Shown one piece after another: positions 16,098-26,426 of a stretch of 64,000 nucleotides of DNA. The translations under genes and the position numbers were made by a program. The notes below the pieces were generated by a model. It made no database searches and was not told the origin of the DNA. It saw only the letters and a program-made list of their open reading frames with translations. Source of the DNA: Mesorhizobium sp. 131-2-1 (GTDB lineage: Bacteria; Pseudomonadota; Alphaproteobacteria; Rhizobiales; Rhizobiaceae). Position 1 is the stretch's first letter. Every line of letters begins with the position of its first letter. The stretch is from NCBI RefSeq assembly GCF_016756535.1, contig NZ_AP023247.1:3472501-3536500 (forward strand), read 5' to 3'.

Positions 16098-16511
16098 ATG
16101 CTGCAGCCAAAGCGCACAAAGTTCCGCAAGCAGTTCAAGGGCCGCATCCATGGTACCGCCAAGGGCGGCACCAACCTGGATTTCGGCGGTTTCGGACTGA
16201 AGGCGCTTGAGCCGAACCGCGTCACCGCGCGCGAGATCGAGGCGGCCCGCCGCGCGATCACCCGCGAGATGAAGCGCGCCGGCCGCGTCTGGATCCGGGT
16301 GTTCCCGGATCTGCCGGTCACCTCGAAGCCGACCGAAGTGCGTATGGGTAAGGGCAAGGGCGCCGTCGACTACTGGGCGGCGCGCGTCAAGCCCGGCCGC
16401 ATCATGTTCGAGATCGACGGCGTCAGCGAAGAGACGGCGCGCGAGGCGCTGCGCCTCGGCGCTGCGAAGCTCTCGGTCAGGACGCGCTTCGTACAGCGCA
16501 TCGCAGAATAA
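16098..16511 (+). CDS. rplP: 50S ribosomal protein L16
   Basis: A 137-aa late-assembly protein near the A site. [19 protein letters not shown] at the N-terminus and the conserved [20 protein letters not shown] identify it. Length matches the family. It lies 13 bases before rpmC in the standard rpsC-rplP-rpmC-rpsQ order. Confidence 0.99.
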   Translation: MLQPKRTKFRKQFKGRIHGTAKGGTNLDFGGFGLKALEPNRVTAREIEAARRAITREMKRAGRVWIRVFPDLPVTSKPTEVRMGKGKGAVDYWAARVKPGRIMFEIDGVSEETAREALRLGAAKLSVRTRFVQRIAE

Positions 16512-16524
16512 GGACGGGCCGATC

Positions 16525-16725
16525 ATGAAAGCCGAAGACATCCGGACCAAGACCCAGGACCAGCTGACCGACGACCTGGCCAGCCTGAAGAAGGAGCAGT
16601 TCAACCTGCGCTTCCAGAAGGCCACCGGTCAGCTCGAGAAGACCGCGCGCGTGAAGCAGGTCCGCAGGGACATAGCGCGCATCAAGACCATCGCCGCGGA
16701 AAAGTCCGCGGCCAAGAAGGCTTAA
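16525..16725 (+). CDS. rpmC: 50S ribosomal protein L29
   Basis: A 66-aa helical-hairpin protein at the tunnel exit beside L23. The signature [18 protein letters not shown] is present, followed by the [14 protein letters not shown] helix and an alanine/lysine tail. It is the last gene but one of the S10 cluster and lies 11 bases before rpsQ. Confidence 0.98.
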   Translation: MKAEDIRTKTQDQLTDDLASLKKEQFNLRFQKATGQLEKTARVKQVRRDIARIKTIAAEKSAAKKA

Positions 16726-16736
16726 GGACGAAAACC

Positions 16737-16976
16737 ATGCCAAAGCGCATTCTGCAGGGCACCGTCGTCAGCGACAAGAACGAGAAGACGGTCGTCGTCA
16801 AGGTCGAACGGCGCTTCACGCATCCCGTGATGAAGAAGACCGTGCGCATGACCAAGAAGTACAAGGCGCACGACGAGAACAACGCCCACAAGGTCGGCGA
16901 CCAGGTGTTCATCCAGGAATCGAAGCCGATTTCCAAGGACAAGCGCTGGATCGTCGTGTCTTCGGACCAGGCGTAA
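16737..16976 (+). CDS. rpsQ: 30S ribosomal protein S17
   Basis: A 79-aa OB-fold protein binding 16S rRNA early in assembly. [19 protein letters not shown] and the [15 protein letters not shown] loop are typical. It closes the S10 cluster. The following 72-base gap contains a GGGCT-TCG-AGCCC hairpin before rplN but no U-tract, so the spc genes are probably co-transcribed at least in part. Confidence 0.98.
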   Translation: MPKRILQGTVVSDKNEKTVVVKVERRFTHPVMKKTVRMTKKYKAHDENNAHKVGDQVFIQESKPISKDKRWIVVSSDQA

Positions 16977-17048
16977 ACAAACGAATTTTGGACAGACCGG
17001 GGAGGGGCTTCGAGCCCGTCCCGTTAGAAAAGAAGAAGGCGGCCAGTC

Positions 17049-17417
17049 ATGATTCAGATGCAAACAAACCTCGACGTCGCGGATAATTCCGGCGCCCGTC
17101 GTGTCATGTGCATCAAGGTGCTGGGCGGCTCGAAGCGGAAATACGCTTCCGTTGGCGACATCATCGTGGTGTCGATCAAGGAAGCCATTCCGCGCGGCCG
17201 CGTGAAGAAGGGCGATGTGATGAAGGCGGTCGTGGTTCGCACGGCCAAGGACATCCGCCGCCCGGACGGCAGCGTGATCCGTTTCGACAAGAACGCGGCC
17301 GTTCTCGTCGACAATAAGAAAGAGCCGATCGGCACGCGTATCTTCGGACCGGTTCCGCGCGAACTCCGCGCCAAGAACCACATGAAGATCATCTCGCTCG
17401 CGCCTGAAGTGCTGTAA
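17049..17417 (+). CDS. rplN: 50S ribosomal protein L14
   Basis: A 122-aa protein at the intersubunit bridge, first gene of the spc cluster. [19 protein letters not shown] is the canonical N-terminus, and [18 protein letters not shown] is the conserved C-terminal part. AAGAAGGCGGCC precedes the ATG. It is separated by 12 bases from rplX. Confidence 0.99.
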   Translation: MIQMQTNLDVADNSGARRVMCIKVLGGSKRKYASVGDIIVVSIKEAIPRGRVKKGDVMKAVVVRTAKDIRRPDGSVIRFDKNAAVLVDNKKEPIGTRIFGPVPRELRAKNHMKIISLAPEVL

Positions 17418-17429
17418 GGAGCCGGACCA

Positions 17430-17744
17430 ATGCAGAAGATCAGAAAAGGCGACAAGGTCGTCGTTCTTGCCGGCAAGGACAAGGGCCGTTCGGGCGAAGT
17501 CCTGTCGGTGCAGCCGAAGGAAGACACCGCGCTGGTGCGTGGCGTCAACCTGATCCGCCGTCACCAGAAGCAGTCCCAGTCCCAAGAGGGCGGGATCATC
17601 ACCAAGGAAGCGCCGATCCACCTGTCGAACATCGCGCTGGCCGACCCCAAGGACGGCAAGCCGACCCGCGTCGGTTTCGCCATCCAGAAGGACGGCAAGA
17701 AGGTGCGCGTCGCCAAGCGTTCGGGAGAAGTCATCAATGGCTAA
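17430..17744 (+). CDS. rplX: 50S ribosomal protein L24
   Basis: A 104-aa assembly initiator for the 50S subunit. The KOW motif is at the N-terminus ([20 protein letters not shown]). The protein ends with [13 protein letters not shown], and its 3' end overlaps the rplE start by eight bases, which suggests coupled translation. Confidence 0.99.
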   Translation: MQKIRKGDKVVVLAGKDKGRSGEVLSVQPKEDTALVRGVNLIRRHQKQSQSQEGGIITKEAPIHLSNIALADPKDGKPTRVGFAIQKDGKKVRVAKRSGEVING

Positions 17745-18315
17745 GGCTGAAACCAAGCAGGCAACTGCCAAGAACGAGCCGCGCCTCAAGAAGGTCTACA
17801 ACGAGACCATCCGCAAGGCGCTGCAGGAGCAGTTCGGCTACGACAACGACATGCAGGTTCCGCGCCTCGACAAGATCGTGCTGAACATGGGCGTCGGCGA
17901 GGCGACCGCAGACTCGAAGAAGCCTTCGGTCGCGGCCGAGGACCTGGCGATGATCGCCGGCCAGAAGGCCGTCGTCACCCGCGCCCGCAACTCGATCGCC
18001 GGCTTCAAGGTGCGCGAGAACATGCCGATCGGCGCCAAGGTCACGTTGCGCAAGGAACGCATGTACGAGTTCCTCGATCGCCTCGTGAACATCGCGCTGC
18101 CGCGCGTCCGCGACTTCCGCGGGCTGAACCCGAAGAGCTTTGACGGCCGTGGCAACTACGCCATGGGCATCAAGGAACACATCGTGTTCCCGGAGATCAA
18201 CTACGACAAGGTTGATCAGGTCTGGGGCATGGACGTCATCGTTTGTACGACGGCGAAGACGGACGACGAAGCCAGGGCTCTGCTCAAGGCTTTCAACTTC
18301 CCCTTCCGCCAGTAA
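17737..18315 (+). CDS. rplE: 50S ribosomal protein L5
   Basis: A 192-aa 5S rRNA-binding protein. It carries a short basic/acidic N-terminal extension ([19 protein letters not shown]) that makes it about a dozen residues longer than the E. coli form. The core [17 protein letters not shown] and the [18 protein letters not shown] segment are conserved. Confidence 0.99.
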   Translation: MAKAETKQATAKNEPRLKKVYNETIRKALQEQFGYDNDMQVPRLDKIVLNMGVGEATADSKKPSVAAEDLAMIAGQKAVVTRARNSIAGFKVRENMPIGAKVTLRKERMYEFLDRLVNIALPRVRDFRGLNPKSFDGRGNYAMGIKEHIVFPEINYDKVDQVWGMDVIVCTTAKTDDEARALLKAFNFPFRQ

Positions 18316-18341
18316 CGGCAGCGAAAAAGGAAAAATCTGAA

Positions 18342-18647
18342 ATGGCAAAGACCAGCTCAGTCGAGAAGAACAACAGGCGCCGGAAGCTTGCGGACCAGTA
18401 TGCCGCCAAGCGCAAGGCACTGAAGGCCATCGTCATGGATCAGTCCAAGCCGATGGAAGAGCGTTTCCGCGCCCAGTTGAAGCTGTCGGCATTGCCGCGC
18501 AACTCGGCCAAGATCCGCATCCGTAACCGCTGCGAAGTCACCGGTCGTCCGCGTGCCTACTATCGCAAGCTCAAGGTTTCGCGTATCGCGCTTCGCGATC
18601 TTGGCAACAACGGCCAGATCCCGGGCCTGGTCAAGTCGAGCTGGTAA
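18342..18647 (+). CDS. rpsN: 30S ribosomal protein S14, zinc-free long form
   Basis: A 101-aa protein of the 30S head. It is the long C-minus type: the zinc-binding CxxC pairs of the short form are missing and only one cysteine (in [11 protein letters not shown]) remains, so it does not need zinc. The start at 18342 ([16 protein letters not shown]) follows AAAAAGGAAAAATCTGAA; a longer in-frame reading from 18243 runs through rplE and is rejected. Confidence 0.99.
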   Translation: MAKTSSVEKNNRRRKLADQYAAKRKALKAIVMDQSKPMEERFRAQLKLSALPRNSAKIRIRNRCEVTGRPRAYYRKLKVSRIALRDLGNNGQIPGLVKSSW

Positions 18648-18660
18648 GGAGGACATTGAG

Positions 18661-19059
18661 ATGTCATTGAGCGATCCTCTCGGCGATATGCTGACCCGCA
18701 TCCGCAACGCCTATGGCCGTAAGAAGTCGAGCGTCTCGACCCCGGCCTCGCGTCTGCGCACCCGCGTCCTCGACGTGCTGAAGGCTGAAGGCTATATCCG
18801 CGACTACAGCCAGACCGACTTCGAGAACGGCAAGTCCGAAATCGAAATCGAGCTGAAGTATTTCGACGGCGCGCCGGTCGTGCGCGAAATCGCCCGTGTC
18901 TCGAAGCCGGGCCGCCGCGTCTATGTCTCGGCCAAGTCGATCCCGCAGGTCGCCAACGGCCTCGGCATCGCCATCCTTTCGACGCCGAAGGGCGTGATGG
19001 CCGACCACGAAGCGCGCGAACAGAACGTCGGCGGTGAAATCCTCTGCCAGATCTTCTGA
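18661..19059 (+). CDS. rpsH: 30S ribosomal protein S8
   Basis: A 132-aa central-domain protein. It begins [19 protein letters not shown], and the C-terminal [20 protein letters not shown] is conserved. In E. coli S8 represses the spc operon by binding near rplE; no such site was identified here. The start at 18661 has AAGGAGGACATTGAG upstream, among the strongest ribosome binding sites in the cluster. Confidence 0.99.
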   Translation: MSLSDPLGDMLTRIRNAYGRKKSSVSTPASRLRTRVLDVLKAEGYIRDYSQTDFENGKSEIEIELKYFDGAPVVREIARVSKPGRRVYVSAKSIPQVANGLGIAILSTPKGVMADHEAREQNVGGEILCQIF

Positions 19060-19067
19060 TCTGGCGC

Positions 19068-19118
19068 GTGATCGAAAGCGGTATCCGGTTTTCGGCAATG
19101 CTCGAAAACTGGACCCTG
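19068..19118. repeat. Degenerate palindromic repeat in the rpsH-rplF gap
   Basis: The 87-base gap contains CCGGTTTTCG at 19085-19094 facing CGAAAACTGG at 19103-19112, a 10-bp stem with one wobble and an 8-base loop. The wording (ATCGAAAGCGG..CCGGTTTTCGG) is like the short GAAAACCGG palindromes that I recall scattered in rhizobial genomes. No U-tract follows. A differently worded palindromic element occurs at 59244-59291. Confidence 0.45.
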
Positions 19119-19146
19119 AACCTAGAGAAGTGACGAGGACAACAAA

Positions 19147-19680
19147 ATGTCTCGTATTGGAAAGAAACCCGTTTCGCTGCCGCAGGGCGTGACCGCGACC
19201 GTCAACGGCCAGACCGTGACGGCGAAGGGCCCCAAGGGCGAGCTGAAGTTCGTGGTCAACGACGAAGTGCTGGTCAAGCTGGAAGGCACCGAGATTGCCG
19301 TCCAGCCGCGCGACCAGACCAAGACGGCCCGCGCCAAGTGGGGCATGTCGCGCACGCAGATCGTCAACATCCTGCAGGGTGTGAAGGACGGCTTCGAGAA
19401 GCGGCTCGAGATCACCGGCGTCGGCTATCGCGCCGCCATGCAGGGCAAGAACCTGCAGCTTGCGCTTGGCTTCAGCCACGACGTGGTCTACGAGACCCCG
19501 CAGGGCATCACGATCACGGTGCCGAAGCCGACGGAAATCACGGTCACCGGCATCGACAAGCAGCAGGTCGGGCAGGTTGCCGCCGAGATCCGCGAGTACC
19601 GCGGTCCCGAGCCCTACAAGGGCAAGGGCGTGCGCTACGCCGGCGAGAAGATCGTCCGCAAGGAAGGCAAGAAGAAGTAA
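19147..19680 (+). CDS. rplF: 50S ribosomal protein L6
   Basis: A 177-aa protein near the factor-binding site and the sarcin-ricin loop. [19 protein letters not shown] and the C-terminal signature [25 protein letters not shown] region are present. Two tandem alpha/beta domains of normal size are seen. Confidence 0.99.
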   Translation: MSRIGKKPVSLPQGVTATVNGQTVTAKGPKGELKFVVNDEVLVKLEGTEIAVQPRDQTKTARAKWGMSRTQIVNILQGVKDGFEKRLEITGVGYRAAMQGKNLQLALGFSHDVVYETPQGITITVPKPTEITVTGIDKQQVGQVAAEIREYRGPEPYKGKGVRYAGEKIVRKEGKKK

Positions 19681-19770
19681 TCATCGCAACGCCGCGGGGC
19701 GCGGCCGCGGGAGGCATCTTCGCCTACCGCACAGGGTTGCCCCCGTTTTCTGAAGGCAAGGAAAAGTACC

Positions 19771-20130
19771 ATGGGCTCGAAAGAATCCACTCAGCGCCGC
19801 GCTCAGCGCGTGCGTCGCCAGATCAAGAAGGTTGCGGGCGAGCGTCCGCGTCTCTCGGTCCATCGCACCTCGAAGAACATCTACGTCCAGGTCATCGACG
19901 ACGCCAAGGGCCACACGCTGGCCGCCGCCTCGACGCTGGAGAAGGACCTCAAGGGTTCGCTCAAGACCGGCGCCGATACCGCGGCTGCTGCGGCTGTCGG
20001 CAAGCTGATCGCCGAGCGCGCCTCGAAGGCCGGCGTCAAGGAAGTCGTCTTCGACCGTGGCCCGTACATCTATCACGGCCGCGTCAAGGCGCTGGCCGAG
20101 GCCGCCCGCGAAGGTGGCCTGAGCTTCTAA
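19771..20130 (+). CDS. rplR: 50S ribosomal protein L18
   Basis: A 119-aa 5S rRNA-binding protein. The basic N-terminus [20 protein letters not shown], then [18 protein letters not shown] and the C-terminal [21 protein letters not shown] identify it. The 90-base gap before it has GC-rich complementary segments but no open frame of note. Confidence 0.99.
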   Translation: MGSKESTQRRAQRVRRQIKKVAGERPRLSVHRTSKNIYVQVIDDAKGHTLAAASTLEKDLKGSLKTGADTAAAAAVGKLIAERASKAGVKEVVFDRGPYIYHGRVKALAEAAREGGLSF

Positions 20131-20206
20131 TTTTTCACCGCCGGCGACCCAAAGCGGCGCCGGCATTTCAGCAACCGTGCTTCCGGAAAAGAACAAGGAA
20201 CAGGAT

Positions 20207-20776
20207 ATGGCACAGGAACGTAGGGAAGGCGGCCGCGGCCGCGAGCGTGAGCGCGAAGAGCGCGACGACGGCATGGTGGACAAGCTCGTCCACATCAACC
20301 GCGTCGCCAAGGTGGTGAAGGGCGGCCGGCGTTTCGGCTTTGCCGCACTCGTCGTCGTCGGCGACCAGAAGGGCCGCGTCGGCTTCGGCCACGGCAAGGC
20401 ACGCGAAGTGCCGGAAGCGATCCGCAAGGCGACCGAGTCGGCCAAGCGCGACATGATCTTCGTGCCGCTGCGCTCGGGCCGCACGCTGCACCACGACGTC
20501 GAGGGCCGCTGGGGCGCCGGACGCGTTCTGCTGCGCGCCGCCAAGCAGGGTACCGGCATCATCGCCGGCGGCCCGATGCGCGCCGTCTTCGAGACGCTCG
20601 GCATGCATGACGTGGTCGCCAAGTCGATGGGTTCGTCGAACCCCTACAACATGGTTCGCGCCACCTTCGACGCGCTGAAGAGCCAGATGCATCCGAAGGA
20701 TGTAGCTGCCGCGCGCGGCATCAAGTACTCGACCCTTCAGGCCCGCCGCGGCACCGCCGTCGCGGCTGAAGAATAG
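20207..20776 (+). CDS. rpsE: 30S ribosomal protein S5
   Basis: A 189-aa protein at the mRNA channel involved in fidelity. The start at 20207 is chosen because AAGGAACAGGAT lies upstream; an ATG or other start further up would not be conserved. It has a charged N-terminal extension ([20 protein letters not shown]), about 20 residues longer than E. coli, then the double-stranded RNA-binding-like domain with [18 protein letters not shown], the spectinomycin-contact loop of the family. Confidence 0.99.
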   Translation: MAQERREGGRGREREREERDDGMVDKLVHINRVAKVVKGGRRFGFAALVVVGDQKGRVGFGHGKAREVPEAIRKATESAKRDMIFVPLRSGRTLHHDVEGRWGAGRVLLRAAKQGTGIIAGGPMRAVFETLGMHDVVAKSMGSSNPYNMVRATFDALKSQMHPKDVAAARGIKYSTLQARRGTAVAAEE

Positions 20777-20800
20777 TCGACGCGACCAGGGATCCAGACC

Positions 20801-20998
20801 ATGGCCAAGAAAGCTACCAAGACCATCACCGTCGAGCAGATCGGCTCGCCGATCCGGCGGCCGAAGGAGCAGCGCGCGACGCTGGTCGGCCTCGGCCTCA
20901 ACAAGATGCACAAGCAGCGCACGCTGGAAGATACGCCTTCCGTGCGCGGCATGATCGCTGCCGTCCAGCATCTCGTCCGCGTCGTGGACGAGGGCTGA
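20801..20998 (+). CDS. rpmD: 50S ribosomal protein L30
   Basis: A 65-aa protein with the signature [20 protein letters not shown] and [19 protein letters not shown]. It lies between rpsE and rplO as in most proteobacteria. Full length, 22 bases before rplO. Confidence 0.98.
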   Translation: MAKKATKTITVEQIGSPIRRPKEQRATLVGLGLNKMHKQRTLEDTPSVRGMIAAVQHLVRVVDEG

Positions 20999-21020
20999 GC
21001 AGAAGCGCAGGAGAACGAAG

Positions 21021-21494
21021 ATGAAACTCAACGATCTGCGTGACAAGGACGGCGCCACGCACTCCAAGAAGCGTCTGGGCCGCGGCATCGGCTCCGGCTC
21101 CGGCAAGACCGGCGGTCGCGGCGTCAAGGGCCAGAAGGCACGCTCAGGCGTTGCCATCAACGGCTTCGAGGGCGGCCAGATGCCGCTCTACCGGCGCCTG
21201 CCGAAGCGCGGCTTCAACAACCTGTTCGCCAAGAGCTTCACGGTCGTGTCGCTGGCCCGTATCCAGGCCGCGGTCGATGCCAAGAAGCTCGACGCCAAGG
21301 CAACGGTGACGGCTGAGGCACTGGTTGCCGCCGGCGTCATCCGCCGCGTCAAGGACGGCGTGCGCGTGCTGTCCGACGGCGAGCTCAAGGCGAAGCTTGC
21401 CTTCGACGTGGCCGGCGCCTCCAAGGCTGCGATCGAGAAGATCGAGAAGGCCGGCGGCTCGGTGAAGGTGCCGGAAAAGGCCGCCGCTGAGTAA
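21021..21494 (+). CDS. rplO: 50S ribosomal protein L15
   Basis: A 157-aa assembly protein. The glycine-rich N-terminal [20 protein letters not shown] and the [18 protein letters not shown] signature are intact. After its stop the ribosomal genes pause for 191 bases before secY. Confidence 0.99.
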   Translation: MKLNDLRDKDGATHSKKRLGRGIGSGSGKTGGRGVKGQKARSGVAINGFEGGQMPLYRRLPKRGFNNLFAKSFTVVSLARIQAAVDAKKLDAKATVTAEALVAAGVIRRVKDGVRVLSDGELKAKLAFDVAGASKAAIEKIEKAGGSVKVPEKAAAE

Positions 21495-21566
21495 CGGCGA
21501 TTTGAAGCGCAGATGGCACGAGCGAAGCCAGGTTTTGCCCGCCATCGCGCTTTGATCTGATCAATT

Positions 21567-21592
21567 AGGCGGCCGCGTCAACGCGGCCGCTT
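21567..21592 (+). other. Perfect GC palindrome upstream of secY
   Basis: GCGGCCGCGT at 21569-21578 is followed after two bases by its exact complement ACGCGGCCGC at 21581-21590, a near-continuous 22-base palindrome containing two NotI-type cores. It is followed by TTGCATGTTT, so it could act as a weak terminator or attenuator between rplO and secY. The remaining 90 bases to the secY start hold no recognisable gene. Confidence 0.5.
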
Positions 21593-21685
21593 GCATGTTT
21601 ACGGTCCGGAGCTTATCTCGTGAGCTTCGGTGACACGCGCCGCCTGAGCTGCGGGCATCGAGCGTGACCAAGCGGAGAATCAGGC

Positions 21686-23022
<1,337 letters not shown>

Positions 23023-23026
<4 letters not shown>

Positions 23027-23622
23027 GGCTGATATTGCTTGGACCGCCGGGGGCGGGCAAGGGGACACAAGCGCAAAGACTGGTAGAGAAATACCGCATA
23101 CCCCAGCTCTCGACTGGCGACATGTTGCGTGCGGCGGTGCAGGCCGGTACCGAGGTTGGCAAGCGGGCCAAGGCGGTTATGGATGCCGGTGAGCTGGTTT
23201 CCGATGTCATCGTCAACGCCATCGTGGCCGAGCGTATCGACCAGGCTGATTGCGCAAATGGCTTCATCCTCGACGGTTACCCCCGCACCCTGGTTCAGGC
23301 CGATGCGGTCGAATCGATGCTCGCGGAGCGTGGCCTCCATCTCGACGCCGTCATCGAACTCGTCGTCGATGACAAGGCGCTGGTTGGGCGAATCGTCAAG
23401 CGCGCCGAGGATGCCAAGGCCGCCGGCCAGCCGGTGCGCAAGGATGACAATCCAGCCGTGTTCGAGGAGCGCTTGCGGGAGTACTACAAGAAGACCGCTC
23501 CGCTGATTGGCTACTACTACGCCAAGGGCAGGCTGAAGAGCGTCGACGGCATGGCCGACATAGACACCGTCACGAGAGAGATCGAAGCGGTGCTCAAATC
23601 CGTCACCCAGGCGGCGGCATAG
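23023..23622 (+). CDS. adk: Adenylate kinase, short-LID form
   Basis: A 199-aa enzyme interconverting AMP + ATP and 2 ADP. The P-loop GPPGAGKGT is at residues 7-15, the AMP-binding [11 protein letters not shown] follows, and [10 protein letters not shown] is the family signature. The LID is shortened, without the four-cysteine zinc site of Gram-positive enzymes, as in other alphaproteobacteria. Translation is probably coupled to secY through the overlap. Confidence 0.99.
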
Positions 23623-23641
23623 AGAAAACAGACGATTGCGC

Positions 23642-23670
23642 TTGACTGTAGCGGTCCGCTGGGGTATGGC
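23642..23670 (+). promoter_or_regulatory. Candidate promoter of the alpha operon (rpsM)
   Basis: TTGACT at 23642-23647, preceded by C as in the rhizobial CTTGAC consensus, a 17-base spacer and TATGGC at 23665-23670. It lies in the 196-base adk-rpsM gap and would give a leader of about 140 bases, in which a CTTG-TCCG-CAAG hairpin is visible. It suggests that the alpha operon can be transcribed independently of spc. Confidence 0.55.
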
Positions 23671-23818
23671 GGCCCGTCTTCCATCAGGCATAGGCTTTGC
23701 TTGTCCGCAAGGGCAAGGCAGCCGCTTTGAACTGGAAACTCCCGCAAGGGCCGGCCTCCACCGGACGCGGGGCAACTTGAAGCGCCGGCTCGTCCGGCCC
23801 ATATGGAGAAGAGAGAAG

Positions 23819-24187
23819 ATGGCTCGTATAGCCGGCGTCAACATTCCGACCAACAAGCGCGTCGTCATCGCGCTTCAGTACATTCACGGCATTGGCAAGA
23901 AGTTCGCCCAGGAGATCGTCGACAAGGTCGGCATCCCGGCCGAGCGCCGCGTCAACCAGCTGACCGACGCGGAAGTGCTGCAGATCCGCGAGACGATCGA
24001 CCGCGACTACCAGGTCGAAGGCGACCTGCGCCGTGAAGTGTCGATGAACATCAAGCGGCTCATGGACCTCGGCTGCTACCGCGGCCTGCGTCACCGCCGC
24101 TCGCTGCCGGTCCGCGGCCAGCGCACGCATACCAACGCGCGCACCCGCAAGGGCCCGGCCAAGTCGATCGCCGGTAAGAAGAAGTAA
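23819..24187 (+). CDS. rpsM: 30S ribosomal protein S13
   Basis: A 122-aa head protein contacting the P-site tRNA and the intersubunit bridges. [19 protein letters not shown] and [19 protein letters not shown] are family signatures. The start at 23819 is the conserved one and is preceded by GAGAAGAGAGAAG; a longer frame from 23636 is rejected because it runs through the leader. Confidence 0.99.
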   Translation: MARIAGVNIPTNKRVVIALQYIHGIGKKFAQEIVDKVGIPAERRVNQLTDAEVLQIRETIDRDYQVEGDLRREVSMNIKRLMDLGCYRGLRHRRSLPVRGQRTHTNARTRKGPAKSIAGKKK

Positions 24188-24260
24188 GCGAGCGAATAGC
24201 GAGTAGCCATTGGCGAGTAGGGGTCCCTATTCGCCAATGGCTACTCACCACTCGCTCTCA
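24187..24260. repeat. Heptanucleotide-phased palindrome between rpsM and rpsK
   Basis: Left-arm heptads AGCGAAT, AGCGAGT, AGCCATT and GGCGAGT run from 24191 to 24218. They are mirrored on the right by CTATTCG, CCAATGG and CTACTCA from 24227. The result is a stem of about 22 bp (24201-24222 against 24225-24246) with a single G-T wobble, extended by AGCGAG/CTCGCT at 24187-24192 and 24251-24256. No coding potential. A shorter relative lies at 26406-26426. Confidence 0.7.
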
Positions 24261-24313
24261 AAGGTGGAGCCGCTGGCATTACGGCGGTGTAGAGATCAAC
24301 TGAAAGGACTACC

Positions 24314-24703
24314 ATGGCCAAGGAAGCCGCTCGTGTTCGCCGTCGCGAACGCAAGAACATCTCGTCGGGCGTTGCCCACGTCAATTCGACCTTCAACAAC
24401 ACGATGATCACCATCACCGACGCGCAGGGCAATTCGATCGCCTGGTCGTCGGCCGGCGCCCAAGGCTTCAAGGGTTCGCGCAAGTCGACCCCGTTCGCCG
24501 CCCAGATGGCCGCCGAGGATGTCGCCAAGAAGGCGCAGGAACACGGCATGCGCATGCTCGAAGTCGAGGTCTGCGGACCCGGCTCGGGCCGTGAATCGGC
24601 GCTGCGCGCGCTGCAGGCCGCCGGCTTCACCATCACCTCGATCCGGGATGTGACGCCGATCCCGCACAATGGCTGCCGCCCGCGCAAGAAGCGCCGCGTC
24701 TAA
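24314..24703 (+). CDS. rpsK: 30S ribosomal protein S11
   Basis: A 129-aa platform protein at the mRNA exit site. It starts [19 protein letters not shown] and carries [19 protein letters not shown] and the C-terminal [19 protein letters not shown] signature. Length is standard. GAAAGGA precedes the start. Confidence 0.99.
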   Translation: MAKEAARVRRRERKNISSGVAHVNSTFNNTMITITDAQGNSIAWSSAGAQGFKGSRKSTPFAAQMAAEDVAKKAQEHGMRMLEVEVCGPGSGRESALRALQAAGFTITSIRDVTPIPHNGCRPRKKRRV

Positions 24704-24716
24704 GGAACTATCGAAC

Positions 24717-24785
24717 GCCGCGTGAGCGCCAAAAGCGCTCCTCCGCGGCATTCCAGGTCGCCCGCCACGATTGGATGGTGGCGGG
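24717..24785 (+). other. Paired hairpins in the rpsK-rpoA gap
   Basis: GAGCGC-CAAAA-GCGCTC at 24724-24740, extended outward by GCCGCG/CGCGGC, is followed by CCCGCCAC at 24761-24768 pairing with GTGGCGGG at 24778-24785. Neither has a U-tract. They lie just before the rpoA ribosome binding site and may tune rpoA expression or RNA stability. Confidence 0.45.
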
Positions 24786-24804
24786 GCAACGGAAGGAAAG
24801 CATC

Positions 24805-25815
24805 ATGATCCAGAAAAACTGGCAGGAACTGATCAAGCCGAACAAGATCGAGTTCTCGTCGAAGAAGAAGACGATGACCACGCTGGTGGCCGAGCCGCTC
24901 GAGCGCGGCTTCGGCCTCACGCTGGGCAACGCGCTGCGGCGCGTGCTTCTGTCTTCGCTGCGTGGCGCGGCCGTCACCGCCGTGCAGATCGACGGCGTCC
25001 TGCATGAATTCTCGTCGATCGCCGGCGTGCGCGAGGACGTGACCGACATCGTCTTGAACATCAAGGAAATCGCCATCCGCATGGAAGGCGACGGCCCGAA
25101 GCGCATGGTCGTTCGCAAGCAGGGCCCTGGCGCCGTGCTGGCAGGCGACATCCAGACGGTCGGCGACGTCGAGATCCTCAACCCCGACCACGTCATCTGC
25201 ACGCTGGACGAAGGTGCCGAGATCCGCATGGAGTTCACCGTCGACACGGGCAAGGGCTACGTGCCGGCCGAGCGCAACCGCGCCGAGGACGCGCCGATCG
25301 GGCTGATCCCGGTCGACAGCCTCTACTCGCCGGTCAAGAAGGTCTCCTACAAGGTCGAGAACACCCGCGAGGGCCAGGTTCTCGACTATGACAAGCTGAC
25401 CATGACCATCGAGACCGACGGTTCGATCTCGGGCGAGGACGCGGTGGCTTTCGCCGCCCGCATCCTGCAGGACCAGCTCGGCCTGTTCGTCAACTTCGAC
25501 GAACCGCAGAAGGAAGTCGCGGCCGAGGCCGTCACCGAGCTCGCCTTCAACCCGGCGCTGCTCAAGAAGGTCGACGAGCTCGAGCTCTCGGTGCGTTCGG
25601 CCAACTGCCTGAAGAACGACAACATCGTCTATATCGGCGACCTGATCCAGAAGACCGAAGCCGAGATGCTGCGCACCCCGAACTTCGGCCGCAAGTCGCT
25701 GAACGAGATCAAGGAAGTGCTGGCGGCGATGGGCCTGCACCTCGGCATGGAAGTGCCGGACTGGCCGCCGGAAAACATCGAAGACCTCGCCAAGCGTTAC
25801 GAAGACCAATATTGA
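24805..25815 (+). CDS. rpoA: DNA-directed RNA polymerase subunit alpha
   Basis: A 336-aa subunit. The N-terminal domain for dimerisation and beta/beta' assembly includes [19 protein letters not shown] linker leads to the C-terminal domain with [19 protein letters not shown] and [17 protein letters not shown], which binds UP elements and activators. The start at 24805 (MIQKNWQEL) has GGAAGGAAAG upstream. Standard position between rpsK and rplQ. Confidence 0.99.
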   Translation: MIQKNWQELIKPNKIEFSSKKKTMTTLVAEPLERGFGLTLGNALRRVLLSSLRGAAVTAVQIDGVLHEFSSIAGVREDVTDIVLNIKEIAIRMEGDGPKRMVVRKQGPGAVLAGDIQTVGDVEILNPDHVICTLDEGAEIRMEFTVDTGKGYVPAERNRAEDAPIGLIPVDSLYSPVKKVSYKVENTREGQVLDYDKLTMTIETDGSISGEDAVAFAARILQDQLGLFVNFDEPQKEVAAEAVTELAFNPALLKKVDELELSVRSANCLKNDNIVYIGDLIQKTEAEMLRTPNFGRKSLNEIKEVLAAMGLHLGMEVPDWPPENIEDLAKRYEDQY

Positions 25816-25829
25816 GCATGAAACTCCAA

Positions 25830-25894
25830 GGATCGGCGGCGTGAGCCGCTCGATCCGACGGTCATGCGGAAAACCATCAGAGGCCGTGGCCTCT
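25830..25894 (+). other. Two hairpins in the rpoA-rplQ gap
   Basis: GGATCG-GCGGC-GTGA-GCCGC-T-CGATCC spans 25830-25856, and AGAGGCC-GT-GGCCTCT spans 25879-25894 with one extra T after it. They fill most of the 105-base gap. No ORF of note is present. Confidence 0.45.
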
Positions 25895-25920
25895 TGAACA
25901 ACTGAAGAAGGAAAAGAGCC

Positions 25921-26352
25921 ATGCGCCACGGTTTCAAAGGCCGTCGCTTCGCCCGCAGCGTAAGCCACCGCAAGTCGATGTTCGCCAACCTCGCCGTGTC
26001 TCTCATCGAGCACGAGCAGATCGTCACCACCCTGCCGAAGGCGAAGGACCTGCGTCCGATCGTCGAGAAGCTGGTGACGCTCGGCAAGCGCGGCGACCTG
26101 CATGCACGCCGCCAGGTGATCGCCCAGATCGGCAATGAAGGCGTCGTCAAGCGCCTGTTCGAGACCATCGCACCGCGCTACGCCACCCGCAACGGCGGCT
26201 ACCTGCGCATCATGAAGGCGGGCTTCCGCCACGGCGACAATGCCGCCATGGCTGTCATCGAGTTCGTCGACCGCGACACCTCGGCCAAGGGCGCCGGCGA
26301 TCGCGCCCGCATCGAAGCCGAAGGCACCGATGAGGAAGCCGCGGCCGCCTAA
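25921..26352 (+). CDS. rplQ: 50S ribosomal protein L17
   Basis: A 143-aa protein, last gene of the alpha operon. The N-terminus [19 protein letters not shown] and the [19 protein letters not shown] segment are typical. It ends in an acidic/alanine-rich tail ([12 protein letters not shown]) that is common in rhizobia. A strong terminator follows after 23 bases. Confidence 0.99.
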   Translation: MRHGFKGRRFARSVSHRKSMFANLAVSLIEHEQIVTTLPKAKDLRPIVEKLVTLGKRGDLHARRQVIAQIGNEGVVKRLFETIAPRYATRNGGYLRIMKAGFRHGDNAAMAVIEFVDRDTSAKGAGDRARIEAEGTDEEAAAA

Positions 26353-26375
26353 GGTCCGGGTTTTTGCGAGAGTTC

Positions 26376-26401
26376 AAAAGGGGCCCTGTGGGCCCCTTTT
26401 T
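26376..26401 (+). terminator. Rho-independent terminator closing the ribosomal super-cluster
   Basis: An 11-bp perfect stem, AAAAGGGGCCC at 26376-26386 with GGGCCCCTTTT at 26390-26400, has a TGT loop and ends in five T. The symmetric A/T ends make it usable from both sides, which suits the convergent gene at 26422. Confidence 0.95.
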
Positions 26402-26405
26402 CGTT

Positions 26406-26426
26406 AGCGATCGGCGAGTGGTTATC
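26406..26426. repeat. Short relative of the rpsM-rpsK heptad repeat
   Basis: AGCGATC, GGCGAGT and GGTTATC read as three consecutive heptads directly after the rplQ terminator. They share AGCGA and GGCGAGT with the element at 24187-24260. The element overlaps the 3' end of the orphan gene at 26422. Too short to be sure. Confidence 0.35.

Noticed and set aside
24210..24407. A short ORF through the heptad palindrome into rpsK
   Set aside because: Frame shadow of rpsK extended through repeat DNA.
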